Of a stretch of DNA of 64,000 nucleotides, positions 7,585 to 16,249 are shown in pieces. The stretch's first letter is position 1. Every line of letters begins with the position of its first letter. The DNA is from Prevotella sp. (lineage in GTDB: Bacteria > Bacteroidota > Bacteroidia > Bacteroidales > Bacteroidaceae), in the NCBI GenBank assembly GCA_017615355.1, contig JAGAAJ010000046.1, positions 1 to 64,000 of the forward strand, given 5' to 3'. The notes beneath the pieces are model-generated. The model was not told the DNA's origin. It worked only from the letters and a program-made list of their open reading frames with translations, and did no database searches. The translations under genes and the position numbers were made by a program.

Positions 7585-8226
7585 ATGGAAACTATCAAAA
7601 AGATTTTTGCACAAAAACTGCTTGAGGTGAAAGCCGTCAAGCTGCAACCCAACGAGCCCTTCACCTGGGCCAGCGGATGGAAATCGCCCATCTACACCGA
7701 CAACCGCAAGACACTCAGCTTCCCCCGTCTGCGCTCTTTCGTCAAGCTGGAGCTCTGCCACCTCGTTCAGGAGCATTTCCCTGAGGCCGAGGCTGTGGCT
7801 GGCGTGGCTACGGGCGCCATCGCCCAGGGTGCCCTGGTAGCCGATGAGCTGGGCCTGCCCTACGCCTATGTGCGTCCGAAGCCGAAGGATCACGGCATGG
7901 GCAATCAGGTAGAGGGTGAGCTGCCGAAGGGTGCGAAGGTGGTGGTGGTAGAAGACCTCATCAGCACAGGCGGCTCGAGCCTGAAGGCCGTCGAGGCCCT
8001 GCGCCAGTACGGCGTGGAGGTGATCGGAATGGTGGCATCGTTCACCTACGGTTTCCCTGTGGCCGAGGAGGCATTCAAGGAGGCCGGCGTCACGCTCTAC
8101 ACCCTGAGCGACTACGAGCACGTCGTCAGCGAGGCCGCCAAGACCGGCTACATCAAGGACGAGGAGCAGCCCGTGCTGGCAGAGTGGAGGAAGAACCCCG
8201 CAGAATGGGAAGGAGGTAAGATATGA
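7585..8226 (+). CDS. pyrE: orotate phosphoribosyltransferase
   Basis: The product has 213 residues. It joins orotate to PRPP to form OMP in pyrimidine synthesis. The PRPP-binding motif is VVVVEDLISTGGSSLKAV (residues about 120-137); the N-terminal substrate loop includes FTWASGWKSPIYTDNRK, and YVRPKPKDHGMGNQVEG forms the flexible catalytic loop. The ATG at 7585 follows the promoter closely. Its stop overlaps the next ATG by 4 nt (ATGA), so translation of the SRPBCC gene is probably coupled. No separate promoter is visible before argH, suggesting a pyrimidine/arginine operon. Confidence 0.95.
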   Translation: METIKKIFAQKLLEVKAVKLQPNEPFTWASGWKSPIYTDNRKTLSFPRLRSFVKLELCHLVQEHFPEAEAVAGVATGAIAQGALVADELGLPYAYVRPKPKDHGMGNQVEGELPKGAKVVVVEDLISTGGSSLKAVEALRQYGVEVIGMVASFTYGFPVAEEAFKEAGVTLYTLSDYEHVVSEAAKTGYIKDEEQPVLAEWRKNPAEWEGGKI

Positions 8227-8636
8227 GTAAGTTTGAGAGCAGTATCAAGACGATTCCCTATCCCCAGGAAAACGTCTACAGGAATATTAGTGACCTGAGC
8301 AATCTGGAGCGCGTCCGCGAACGTGTGCCCTCCGACAAGATTCAGGACTTCAGCTTCGACACCGACACGGTGACGGTCAGCGTGCCGCCAGTCGGGCAGA
8401 TTACGATGCGTATCGTGGAACGCGAAGAGCCGAAGTGCGTGAAATTCGAGGCTGAGCAGAGCCCCATGCCCTTCAACCTTTGGATTCAGGTGCTGCCCAT
8501 CGACGAGCAGACATCGAAGATGAAGGTGACGATGAAGGCCGACATCCCCCTGATGCTGAAGGCAATGGTGGCCGGTCCGTTGCAGGACGGCGTGGAGAAA
8601 GTGGCCGATGCTTTGGCACAAATCCCTTACGAATAA
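8223..8636 (+). CDS. SRPBCC/START-like domain protein
   Basis: The product has 137 residues, soluble and without a signal peptide. The pattern (ESSIKTIPYPQENVYRNISD at the start, VGQITMRIVEREEPKCVKFE, a long C-terminal helix LMLKAMVAGPLQDGVEKVAD) matches the SRPBCC helix-grip fold that binds hydrophobic ligands. I recognise it as a conserved Bacteroidetes family found next to pyrE; the ligand is unknown. The start overlaps the pyrE stop (ATGA). Downstream, a TAACG-type repeat fills the gap to argH. Confidence 0.75.
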   Translation: MSKFESSIKTIPYPQENVYRNISDLSNLERVRERVPSDKIQDFSFDTDTVTVSVPPVGQITMRIVEREEPKCVKFEAEQSPMPFNLWIQVLPIDEQTSKMKVTMKADIPLMLKAMVAGPLQDGVEKVADALAQIPYE

Positions 8637-8664
8637 CGTTATTTCGTCATAACGTTATAACGGA
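8634..8664 (+). repeat. TAACG-rich intergenic repeat, copy 2
   Basis: A shorter relative of the 3877-3963 tract begins at the SRPBCC stop codon. It contains AACGTT twice and shares the 15-mer ATAACGTTATAACGG with copy 1. Confidence 0.6.
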
Positions 8665-8689
8665 AAAACTGTAAACGAGACCACGAAAA

Positions 8690-10036
8690 ATGGCAAACAA
8701 ACTTTGGTCAAAGGATTTTGAGATCAACGCCGAGATTGAGCGCTTCACCGTAGGCCGCGACCGTGAGATGGACCTTTATCTGGCACCCTACGACGTATTG
8801 GGCTCGATGGCTCATATCACCATGCTGGAAAGCATCGGACTGATCAGCAAGGACGAGCTGCCCGTGCTCTTGAAGGAGCTGAAGGCCATCTATGAGCAGG
8901 CCGTGAAGGGTGAGTTCGTCATCGAGGAAGGCATCGAGGATGTGCATTCGCAGGTAGAGCTGATGCTCACCCGCAAGCTTGGCGATATGGGCAAGAAGAT
9001 TCACTCGGGCCGCTCGCGCAACGACCAGGTGCTGGTCGACCTGAAGCTCTTCACCCGTCATCAGCTGCAGCTTGTGGCCGAGGCGACCAAGGAGCTTTTC
9101 GACGAGCTGATCCAGAAGAGCAACCAGTACAAGGACGTGCTGATGCCGGGCTACACCCACCTGCAGGTGGCTATGCCCTCGAGCTTCGGCCTGTGGTTTG
9201 GTGCCTACGCCGAGTCGCTTACCGACGACATCCTCTTCCTGCTGGCTGCCTACCGCACCGCCAACCGCAACCCGTTGGGATCGGCTGCCGGCTACGGCTC
9301 CTCCTTCCCCTTGAACCGTCAGATGACCACCGACCTGCTAGGTTTCGACACGATGGACTACAACGTGGTGTATGCCCAGATGGGCCGCGGAAAGATGGAG
9401 CTGGGCGTCGCCTTTGCCATCGCCTCCATCGCCGGTACGCTGGCCAAGCTGGCCTTCGATGCCTGCCTGTTCAACTCGCAGAACTTTGGCTTCGTGAAAC
9501 TGCCGAAGGAGTGCACCACAGGATCGAGCATCATGCCGCACAAGAAGAATCCCGACGTCTTCGAGCTCATCCGTGCCAAGAGCAACAAGCTGCAGGCCCT
9601 GCCGCAGCAGATCACGCTCATCAAGAACAACCTGCCCGTGGGCTATTTCCGCGACCTGCAAATCATCAAGGAAGTCTTCCTGCCCGCCTTCGACGAGCTG
9701 ATGGACTGCCTGCGCATGACGGCCTATATCATCAACAAGATCGAGGTGAACGAGCACATCCTCGACGATTCTCGCTACGACCCGATGTTCTCAGTCGAGG
9801 AGGTCAACCGACTCGCATCTGAGGGGATGCCCTTCCGCGACGCCTACAAGAAAGTGGGTCTCGACATCGAGGCAGGTCGCTTCACACCCCACAAAGACAT
9901 CCACCACACCCATGAGGGCTCGATAGGCAATCTTTGCAACGACCGCATCGAGGCGCTGATGGCCAGTCACATGCAGCAGTTCGGCTTTGAGCGGGTGGCT
10001 GAGGCAGAAAAGAAATTGTTAGACCTAAACCAATGA
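8690..10036 (+). CDS. argH: argininosuccinate lyase
   Basis: The product has 448 residues. It cleaves argininosuccinate to arginine and fumarate, the last step of arginine synthesis. The fumarase-superfamily signature GSSIMPHKKNPD (residues about 278-289) with the catalytic serine loop is intact, as are GRSRNDQV and the MPGYTHLQVAMPSSFG segment holding the catalytic His. Length fits the family. It is probably co-transcribed with pyrE and the SRPBCC gene. Its stop overlaps the start of the lipoprotein gene (ATGA). Confidence 0.96.
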   Translation: MANKLWSKDFEINAEIERFTVGRDREMDLYLAPYDVLGSMAHITMLESIGLISKDELPVLLKELKAIYEQAVKGEFVIEEGIEDVHSQVELMLTRKLGDMGKKIHSGRSRNDQVLVDLKLFTRHQLQLVAEATKELFDELIQKSNQYKDVLMPGYTHLQVAMPSSFGLWFGAYAESLTDDILFLLAAYRTANRNPLGSAAGYGSSFPLNRQMTTDLLGFDTMDYNVVYAQMGRGKMELGVAFAIASIAGTLAKLAFDACLFNSQNFGFVKLPKECTTGSSIMPHKKNPDVFELIRAKSNKLQALPQQITLIKNNLPVGYFRDLQIIKEVFLPAFDELMDCLRMTAYIINKIEVNEHILDDSRYDPMFSVEEVNRLASEGMPFRDAYKKVGLDIEAGRFTPHKDIHHTHEGSIGNLCNDRIEALMASHMQQFGFERVAEAEKKLLDLNQ

Positions 10037-10602
10037 TGCGCCGTTTGTGCGTTCTCATTATCCTACTTGCGACGCTGAGCGGCTGCGAGACCGACAACAT
10101 CTATTCGTCGGCCTACTGCCGCTTTACGTTCAACACCACGATTTACCCCAGTAGTGCGCTGACGAGGGCGGTAGCCTCTGGCGGCGGCGATTTCTGCATC
10201 GTGAAGGCCACTTATAAGAACGGGGTGCCCCACCTGCTGCTCACGCCAAATCGCGGCACCTATGCCGCCACCGATCTCGACCTCACGATGAACACGGCCA
10301 TCAGCGGCGAGCGTATCAGCTATGCCTCAATGGGTTACAAACAGGGCCTCATCATCGGCCGCTCGGTCTACGGACAGCTGCGCTGCTACGATCTGACCTG
10401 TCCCAACTGCGACAACATTCCCGACTTGCAATGGAGCAAGCAGAACACCACCGACCTGCTCTGTACGAGATGTCAGCGCACCTACAACATCGATGGCGAA
10501 TTTGGCTATGTGAAAGAGGGTGAGCAAGGCCACGCCCTCACGCAGTACCGCAATGTGAGATACACACCCGACAACGGGCTGCTCATTGTCAGCAATCCCT
10601 AA
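10033..10602 (+). CDS. lipoprotein with a four-cysteine Rieske-like C-terminal domain
   Basis: The product has 189 residues with signal peptide and lipobox LSGC (Cys about 18). The C-terminal half reads CPNC, then 17 residues, then CTRC followed by QRTYNIDGEF, GYVKEG, ALTQYRNVRY and NGLLIVSN. That strand order resembles a Rieske domain, but the usual CxH...CxxH ligands are replaced by two CxxC pairs. It would therefore bind zinc or a rubredoxin-type iron rather than a 2Fe-2S Rieske cluster; this is inference. The start overlaps argH by 4 nt. The other end meets the convergent regulator gene with one base between them. Confidence 0.7.
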   Translation: MMRRLCVLIILLATLSGCETDNIYSSAYCRFTFNTTIYPSSALTRAVASGGGDFCIVKATYKNGVPHLLLTPNRGTYAATDLDLTMNTAISGERISYASMGYKQGLIIGRSVYGQLRCYDLTCPNCDNIPDLQWSKQNTTDLLCTRCQRTYNIDGEFGYVKEGEQGHALTQYRNVRYTPDNGLLIVSNP

Positions 10603-10603
10603 A

Positions 10604-11350
10604 CTATTTCCCCAGATATTTCGTGTCCAGATAGGCTTGGAAGGCTTCTTTATAGAGGTCGCCGATGGGCAGGTATGTCTCGGCATCCATGATGACACGG
10701 TTTTTGTTCACCTCCTGAATCTTGTCGAGGTTGATGATGTAAGAGCGATGAATCCGCATAAAATTGGCGGGCAGGCGCTCTTCAATCTTCTTCATCGACA
10801 GCAACGTGATGATGGGCTTCGGCTGCCCCTCCAGCCAAACTTTCAGATATTCGCTCATGCCCTCGACGTAGCGGATGTCGCTGATGCTGACCTTGACGAT
10901 GCGGTAGTCGGTCTTGAGGAAAAGAGTGTCGTCGGAGTTGATGGAGGGAGAAAATTCTGTTTCGAAGGTATTCTCCATTAACCTTCCACCCTCCACCATC
11001 AACCTTTCCTTGATGCGGTTCGCAGCCCTTTGAAAGTCTTGTAAGCCGAAGGGCTTCAGCAGATAGTCGACGGCATTGACGCGGAAGCCCTCGACGGCAT
11101 ATTCCGAGTAGGCGGTAGTGAAGACGACCAGGGGCGGTGCCACCAGCGATTTCACAAAGTCCATACCGTTGAGGTCGGGCATGTTGATGTCGCAAAAAAT
11201 GGCATCGACTGTGTCGTTTTGCAGAAACTCCCGAGCCTCCAGCGCACTTTGGCATTGGGCAGCAAGTTCAAGGAACGGCACCTTGTTGATATAGGCAACG
11301 AGCTGTTGCAGAGCCAATGGCTCATCGTCGATGGCGAGGCAACGGATCAT
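10604..11350 (-). CDS. LytTR-family response regulator
   Basis: The product has 248 residues. The N-terminal receiver (MIRCLAIDDEPLALQQL, phospho-acceptor Asp54 in IFCDINMPDLNG, conserved Lys in DYLLKPFG) is followed by a LytTR DNA-binding domain (KTDYRIVKVSISDIRYVEG, FMRIHRSYIINLDKI). The start overlaps the upstream kinase by 4 nt, so the pair is translationally coupled and is very likely cognate. Such LytS/LytR-type pairs control envelope or exopolysaccharide genes; the target here is unknown. Confidence 0.93.
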   Translation of the reverse strand: MIRCLAIDDEPLALQQLVAYINKVPFLELAAQCQSALEAREFLQNDTVDAIFCDINMPDLNGMDFVKSLVAPPLVVFTTAYSEYAVEGFRVNAVDYLLKPFGLQDFQRAANRIKERLMVEGGRLMENTFETEFSPSINSDDTLFLKTDYRIVKVSISDIRYVEGMSEYLKVWLEGQPKPIITLLSMKKIEERLPANFMRIHRSYIINLDKIQEVNKNRVIMDAETYLPIGDLYKEAFQAYLDTKYLGK

Positions 11351-12507
11351 GACAATGGGATGTTTAGTTCAACGGAATAGCGGTCTGCATCGTCGTGGAT
11401 GCTGAGCGTGTAATGATTCTCATAAAGTAGCCTGAGGCGCTTGCGAACATTGGCAAGTCCCACGCCGCCTTTCTCCTGATTGGGAATTTCGGCTTTCGAG
11501 TTGCGGCAAAGGAAATGGAGCCTATTGTCCTCCACGTTGACCTTCACCTCGATAAACGACTCATGCTGATAGCTGACTCCATGCTTGAAGGCGTTCTCAA
11601 TAAACGAGATGAACAGCAAGGGTGGAATGTTTTTATCGGACACGTTGTCGGGCAGGTCAACCGTAATCTTCACCTTGTCGGTATATCGCAGCTGCATCAG
11701 CTTGATGTAGGTACGGATAAAGTCGAACTCACGGCTGAGCGGCACCATCTGCTTGTCGCCCTCATAGAGCACGAAGCGCATCATCTTCGACAGCTCCACA
11801 ATGGTTTCCTGCGCCTTGGCCGGATCGATATCGACAAGGGCGTGGATGTTGTTGAGCGTGTTCATGAAGAAGTGTGGGTTGATCTGATAGCGCAGGTATT
11901 CCAGCTGCTGCTCCAGATTCTGCTTCTCCAGCTCGGCCAGCTTCTTCCTGTCGTCGCGGCTACGGAAATAGGCCTTGACACCCAAGTTGGCGCCGAACAT
12001 CAACAGGAGCAGTACGATGGCCAGAATGTTGCGCTCGCCGACGAAAGGCGGCGGTGTGTCGCGGTGCATCTCGTGACGTGGAGGTTCGCTGAAATGTGGT
12101 GGACGCTCATCGATTCTCATCGGAGGTTCGCTGAATGGCGGCTGATGGTGCTCAGTCCGTTCCATCAGCGGCGGTCTGGGCTCCATCGGCATCTTTTCCT
12201 CTGGACGGTCACTGCACTGGTAGACGGCAAATAAAGCCAATACCACAGCTATGACAGAGAGATAGACGCCACGCTTATGCTGGTATATCAGCAGAGGAGC
12301 CAACAGGAAATTATGGACGAGGAACAGCAGGAGGAAGATGGCGAACTTCTTCCATACGAAGAACACCTCGTTCCAGTTGAAAGCCACCGTCTCATCGCCG
12401 ACAGTCCGCACATAAAGACTCAGTAGCGGGGTTGCAAACAGCAGGCCCCATACCACCAAGTATATCAGGTTTTCCTGTCTCGACTGATGCCTCATCCAGT
12501 TCATCAT
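11347..12507 (-). CDS. LytS-type sensor histidine kinase
   Basis: The product has 386 residues. Four predicted membrane segments (about residues 14-37, 53-75, 80-98 and 160-180) are followed by a coiled coil and a His_kinase domain with the acceptor His212 in YQINPHFFMNTLNNIHALVD, then an HATPase with FIENAFKHGV and GVGLANVRKRL. Between membrane segments 3 and 4 lies a Pro/His/Glu-rich stretch (about 100-157; MEPRPPLMER, HHQPPFSEPP, RPPHFSEPPR) that could bind metal or be a disordered sensor loop. It has no separate extracellular domain. It forms one operon with the LytTR regulator, and no clear promoter box is seen. Confidence 0.9.
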   Translation of the reverse strand: MMNWMRHQSRQENLIYLVVWGLLFATPLLSLYVRTVGDETVAFNWNEVFFVWKKFAIFLLLFLVHNFLLAPLLIYQHKRGVYLSVIAVVLALFAVYQCSDRPEEKMPMEPRPPLMERTEHHQPPFSEPPMRIDERPPHFSEPPRHEMHRDTPPPFVGERNILAIVLLLLMFGANLGVKAYFRSRDDRKKLAELEKQNLEQQLEYLRYQINPHFFMNTLNNIHALVDIDPAKAQETIVELSKMMRFVLYEGDKQMVPLSREFDFIRTYIKLMQLRYTDKVKITVDLPDNVSDKNIPPLLFISFIENAFKHGVSYQHESFIEVKVNVEDNRLHFLCRNSKAEIPNQEKGGVGLANVRKRLRLLYENHYTLSIHDDADRYSVELNIPLS

Positions 12508-12542
12508 TTTATTATCAAAATGCAGGCTACTGTTTGATCATG

Positions 12543-14486
12543 TTACCACCACCAGCCGCCGCCACCAGGACCGCCGCCATCTGCTGAATAGGATGAGAGG
12601 CTGACGCTGGAGCCACCACTCACTGTCGGGTCGATGACGCCAACGCCGTCGAAGATGGTGGTGCCGTCGCTCACGGTGACACCGCTCTTCAGCGTAGGCT
12701 GCGAAGCACCGCTGACTACAAGCGTATTACCGCCACTCGAGGGAGTCTTGAAGGCGAAAGTGTCATTGTCCACCGTGATGGCATACCAGACGTTCTTGTT
12801 CCAAGAGTTGGTGGAGTAGCACGACTGAGTCAGCTGCGAGCCGCGCTCCAACCCTCCGATAGCGATGATGGTGCCGCCGGTGACGTAGAGTTTCTTCTGC
12901 TCCTCACTATTGGCATCGATGGCCACCTCGGGCTGTGAGGCACCAATGGCATAGATGAGTCCGCCCTTGATATAGCAGTTGCCGTTGGCATCGAGGCCGT
13001 CGTTGCCGGTGGAGCGCGCATAGACGTAGCCGCCGCTGATGGTCAGATCGCCCATACCATTGCCGCTTGTGGTGTAGGAGGAGTTGATGGCATCGTCCTT
13101 GGCATTGACGGTCACCTGTCCGCCGCTGATAGTGACGGATTTCTTGCTCTCGATGCCCTCGCCGCCAGCGCCTGTCGTGGTAACGCTAATCACGGCATCG
13201 TCGCTGATGCTGACGGCACCGTCGGCCTTGATGCCCTTGGGCGACGATTTATAATTGCTGCTGTAGCGGTCAAGCTGTTGCGACGAGCTGACGGTGGAGA
13301 TGGTGCCGCTTGACGATGCCACTACGGCATTGCCCGATGTCTTGACGGTCAGCGAGCCGCCCGTAGCCGTGAAGGCGCCGTCGGTGCTGATGCCCTTGCC
13401 GCCAGCACCCGTGCTGGTAAGGCTGAGCGTGCCGCCGCTGATGGTCGTATTGCCGTCGGCACTGAGGCACGAAGAGGCCTTCGTCTTCTTGTCGTCGCTA
13501 TCCCATGCACCACCACCTGTGGTCTTGATGGTGATTTCGCCGCCACTCACCTTCACGTCGCCATTGGCCTTTACGCCCTTGGCGGCAGCTACGGTCACGG
13601 TAATGTTGAGCGTTCCGTCCTCCAAATAGACATTGCCTGAGTCCTCATCCTCATGGTCGGTGGTCTCGCCTGTTGAGGCAGTACCGCCCAGGTCGCATTG
13701 GATGCCGTCATCCCCTACCCCGCTGATGGTGACGCTGCCGCTCTTCATCTGAAAATACTCCTCACACGAGATGCCGTCGCCCACGGCCTTGGTGATGTTC
13801 AGTGTGAGGTTCTTCACCGTGATATAATCGCCGCTCTTGATGGCGTGCTTCGTATTGCCGACGACGTTCAGCGTGCCGTTGCCCTGCAGCTGAATCTGGC
13901 CCTTGCTGTAGATGCAAGCCTTCTGTGAGCCGCCCGTGCCGTCGGTCAGGGTGTTCACGGTATTCTTCTTCGCGCTTAGCTGGATGCGCTTGCCGTTGGT
14001 GATATTGATGGCAGCACCGCTGGGGTTGGTCAGCGTCAGCCCGGCCAATGATACCGTACACTTATAGGAGCCGGAGAGGGCGAACTCGCCGTCATCGGTC
14101 GTACCCGACAGCGTATAGGTGATCTCGTCGTCGTCCACGGCTACGGTGTTCGTCTGTGCGATGCTGACATGAGCCCCGCTGACGGTAGGCGTGACATACT
14201 GTGCTACGTTTCCGGCCACGGTGACGGTAGCCGACGTGCCGTCGTAGCTCACGGCGACGCTGTTATTGGCCACCTTCGTGTTATCAATCGTCATCGCGTC
14301 GATCTCGCTGAGGGCAAACGTCTTGCCCATGATGGTTACCGCCGTAGCGTTGTCGTAGGTCATCTCGCCCGTCTGTGCTGCAGGGAAGAGATAGGTGACA
14401 TTACCTACCTGTACATTCAGCGTCTGAGCCATGGCTACACAATATCCCATAACCAACAAACAGCAAACAATCAGTATCTTTTTCAT
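12543..14486 (-). CDS. secreted carbohydrate-binding protein, Cthe_2159/DUF4353-like
   Basis: The product has 647 residues with a signal peptide (MKKILIVCCLLVMGYCVAMA). From about residue 105 it is a long series of beta-helix turns of the form ISGGxxTxxxxGDGIxx (VGDGISCEEYF, GVGDDGIQCDL, SGGEITIKTTG, GAGGKGISTDG, GAGGEGIESKK, GNDGLDANGNC). This is the pattern of the Cthe_2159 family, whose founder is a calcium-containing beta-helix protein that binds acidic polysaccharides such as polygalacturonate. The end is a striking Gly-rich tail capped by three tryptophans (GGGPGGGGWWW). Promoter TATCTTTGC lies at 14519-14527. Ligand not assignable from sequence. Confidence 0.8.
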   Translation of the reverse strand: MKKILIVCCLLVMGYCVAMAQTLNVQVGNVTYLFPAAQTGEMTYDNATAVTIMGKTFALSEIDAMTIDNTKVANNSVAVSYDGTSATVTVAGNVAQYVTPTVSGAHVSIAQTNTVAVDDDEITYTLSGTTDDGEFALSGSYKCTVSLAGLTLTNPSGAAINITNGKRIQLSAKKNTVNTLTDGTGGSQKACIYSKGQIQLQGNGTLNVVGNTKHAIKSGDYITVKNLTLNITKAVGDGISCEEYFQMKSGSVTISGVGDDGIQCDLGGTASTGETTDHEDEDSGNVYLEDGTLNITVTVAAAKGVKANGDVKVSGGEITIKTTGGGAWDSDDKKTKASSCLSADGNTTISGGTLSLTSTGAGGKGISTDGAFTATGGSLTVKTSGNAVVASSSGTISTVSSSQQLDRYSSNYKSSPKGIKADGAVSISDDAVISVTTTGAGGEGIESKKSVTISGGQVTVNAKDDAINSSYTTSGNGMGDLTISGGYVYARSTGNDGLDANGNCYIKGGLIYAIGASQPEVAIDANSEEQKKLYVTGGTIIAIGGLERGSQLTQSCYSTNSWNKNVWYAITVDNDTFAFKTPSSGGNTLVVSGASQPTLKSGVTVSDGTTIFDGVGVIDPTVSGGSSVSLSSYSADGGGPGGGGWWW

Positions 14487-14518
14487 TTCTTTCTCAGGTC
14501 ACTTATTTGTTTTTGGTT

Positions 14519-14527
14519 GCAAAGATA
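14519..14527 (-). promoter_or_regulatory. -7 box TATCTTTGC for the carbohydrate-binding protein
   Basis: The box reads TATCTTTGC on the minus strand, 32 nt before the ATG at 14486. Two TTTCGCTGAA-like words (14557-14566 and 14578-14587, minus strand) lie farther upstream. Confidence 0.6.
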
Positions 14528-14647
14528 TACAAAAAAATGTTTACGCACAATAGTTATTCAGCGAAACGGCGTTTTTTTTCAGCGAAAAATGACGGTTCGT
14601 GGCGAAGTCCCCAATATAATAAGTTGAGTAGCGAGTATGATTTCTCC

Positions 14648-15904
14648 CTATTTGTAAAGGACTTCTGCCATATCCGAGGCCATGACGAGGCCGTTGTACA
14701 AATGGTTTCCCTCCGTTACGACAAAGTCTGTCTGCACACCGACTGAACGCAGATAATCCACTAGCTCATTAGCACAGACTATGGGGACGTATGTGTCATC
14801 ACTGGCGTGATAGATATGCACATCACACGTTGGTATCCAGTCGTTTGGAATGGTGAAACGCTCTATGCTGGCACGCAACCTCCGGTAGTCTTCATTGTCG
14901 TCATTGAAGAATTCAAGGTTCAAATACTGGCTTATGTCCGGGCCGAGCAACTGTGCCACCTCCAACATCGGCACATTACCCGTGCACCACTCTTCGTAAT
15001 GCTCAACTAGCTCTCCGCAGAACACCTTGTTCAGGTCGAGGCCCAGGCTGTCATAGTGGTTGATTGAATAGATGACGCTGGGTATGAAGGGATATTCCGA
15101 ATATTGCGTGTTGAGCATGTAATCCATCACGGCGACGGGGCAGTAGGCGCCACCGCTTATCCATACCTGGTTGACATGAACGTCCAGCTCAGGATGCTTG
15201 TCGTAGTAGCGTGCCAACGCCCACGCCTCAGATGCAGCCAGCGAGTAGCCTGAAATCAGCGTCCACGAGGGCATAGGACGGCCATAGACGTTGCGCACTA
15301 ACTCGGTGGCTGCCTGTCGCAAATCAGCACTCACCTTGGCCACATTATCATGGTAGAAATAGGGCACCGGCATGTCTTCGGTGGCACCGCAGCCTATCAG
15401 GTCTGACACAATGACGATGAATCCCGCCATACCCTGCATCAATGAGATGTTGGCCAGCATCTTTGACGGGCATTGCGCCTTGTATTTGTTAAACGAGAGG
15501 GCCTCGATTACACCACGCGGTTTACCCGTCTTTGGATAGTAGACCACGCCAGAGGCTACAACGGGGTGCCCATTAGGGTCGGTGGTATGGTACGTGACCA
15601 CATGGGCATTGTACACACGGGCGCGCATAGCACCCGTATTCAACTTTTTCTTGTAGGGTGCTATCTCCTCTTCAGTCACCCTGCCTTGGTCTATCAGTCC
15701 CTGCAAACCTTCATCGAAGGTGATTTCTGTTGAAGACTGTATATTTACGAGCACCTGATAGGGTTGGGGTTCCAGCCGAGCCTCGTCGCCTTCACAAGAG
15801 ATCAACAACAACTGAAGACAAAGAAAAAAAGGCACAAAAATGCTATGACACAAAGATTTTATTCCTTGCGCAACCCTTTGTGTCCTTGAGCTTTTATCTT
15901 CCAT
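14648..15904 (-). CDS. lipase-like alpha/beta-hydrolase lipoprotein
   Basis: The product has 418 residues. A positively charged N-terminus leads into a hydrophobic stretch ending LLISC (lipobox Cys about 37), so it is probably a lipoprotein. The alpha/beta-hydrolase core has a nucleophile elbow GYSLAASEAWALARYY, an acid residue in HASDDTYVP and a catalytic His in EGNHLYNGL. The order and spacing fit secretory lipase-type hydrolases, and VVSDLIGCGATEDMPVPYFYH may line the oxyanion region. Substrate unknown (ester or lipid). It is monocistronic with its own promoter. Confidence 0.8.
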   Translation of the reverse strand: MEDKSSRTQRVAQGIKSLCHSIFVPFFLCLQLLLISCEGDEARLEPQPYQVLVNIQSSTEITFDEGLQGLIDQGRVTEEEIAPYKKKLNTGAMRARVYNAHVVTYHTTDPNGHPVVASGVVYYPKTGKPRGVIEALSFNKYKAQCPSKMLANISLMQGMAGFIVIVSDLIGCGATEDMPVPYFYHDNVAKVSADLRQAATELVRNVYGRPMPSWTLISGYSLAASEAWALARYYDKHPELDVHVNQVWISGGAYCPVAVMDYMLNTQYSEYPFIPSVIYSINHYDSLGLDLNKVFCGELVEHYEEWCTGNVPMLEVAQLLGPDISQYLNLEFFNDDNEDYRRLRASIERFTIPNDWIPTCDVHIYHASDDTYVPIVCANELVDYLRSVGVQTDFVVTEGNHLYNGLVMASDMAEVLYK

Positions 15905-15917
15905 TATGATGATTTCT

Positions 15918-15926
15918 GCAAAAATA
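15918..15926 (-). promoter_or_regulatory. -7 box TATTTTTGC for the lipase-like gene
   Basis: The minus strand reads TATTTTTGC, 13 nt before the ATG at 15904. Confidence 0.5.
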
Positions 15927-16106
15927 TAGCGAAAAAACGGAACGGTGGCCTATGCCGCCACAATTTTTCTTCGCAATAACGTTTTTTAACTTCCGCTGCC
16001 CGTGCTCGGGAGGCTTTTAGCATGATGGGCGTCTATCTGTGAGTTAAAAATAATTAACCGAAAGAAAATCAACTCTCTTTCCTCTTTCCACTTTCCTCTT
16101 TTTTCG

Positions 16107-16115
16107 TACCTTTGC
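16107..16115 (+). promoter_or_regulatory. -7 box TACCTTTGC for tRNA-Leu and probably the genes after it
   Basis: TACCTTTGC lies 25 nt before the tRNA. No other TAnnTTTG box was seen between the tRNA and the gene at 16250. Confidence 0.6.
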
Positions 16116-16140
16116 AGGCGCATTTGAAAACGCAATGGCT

Positions 16141-16225
16141 GCCGCGATGGTGGAATGGTAGACACGAGGGACTTAAAATCCCTTGACCAGGAATGGTTGT
16201 GCGGGTTCGAGTCCCGCTCGCGGCA
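16141..16225 (+). tRNA. tRNA-Leu (anticodon UAA)
   Basis: The 85-nt cloverleaf has acceptor GCCGCGA paired with TCGCGGC, discriminator A, anticodon stem AGGGA/TCCCT around loop CTTAAAA (anticodon TAA at 16174-16176), a long class II variable arm and T-arm GCGGG-TTCGAGT-CCCGC. CCA is not encoded. An ATG-initiated frame begins only 24 nt downstream without a terminator. Confidence 0.96.
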
Positions 16226-16249
16226 CATTTATTATTTTCCCCCTCGACA

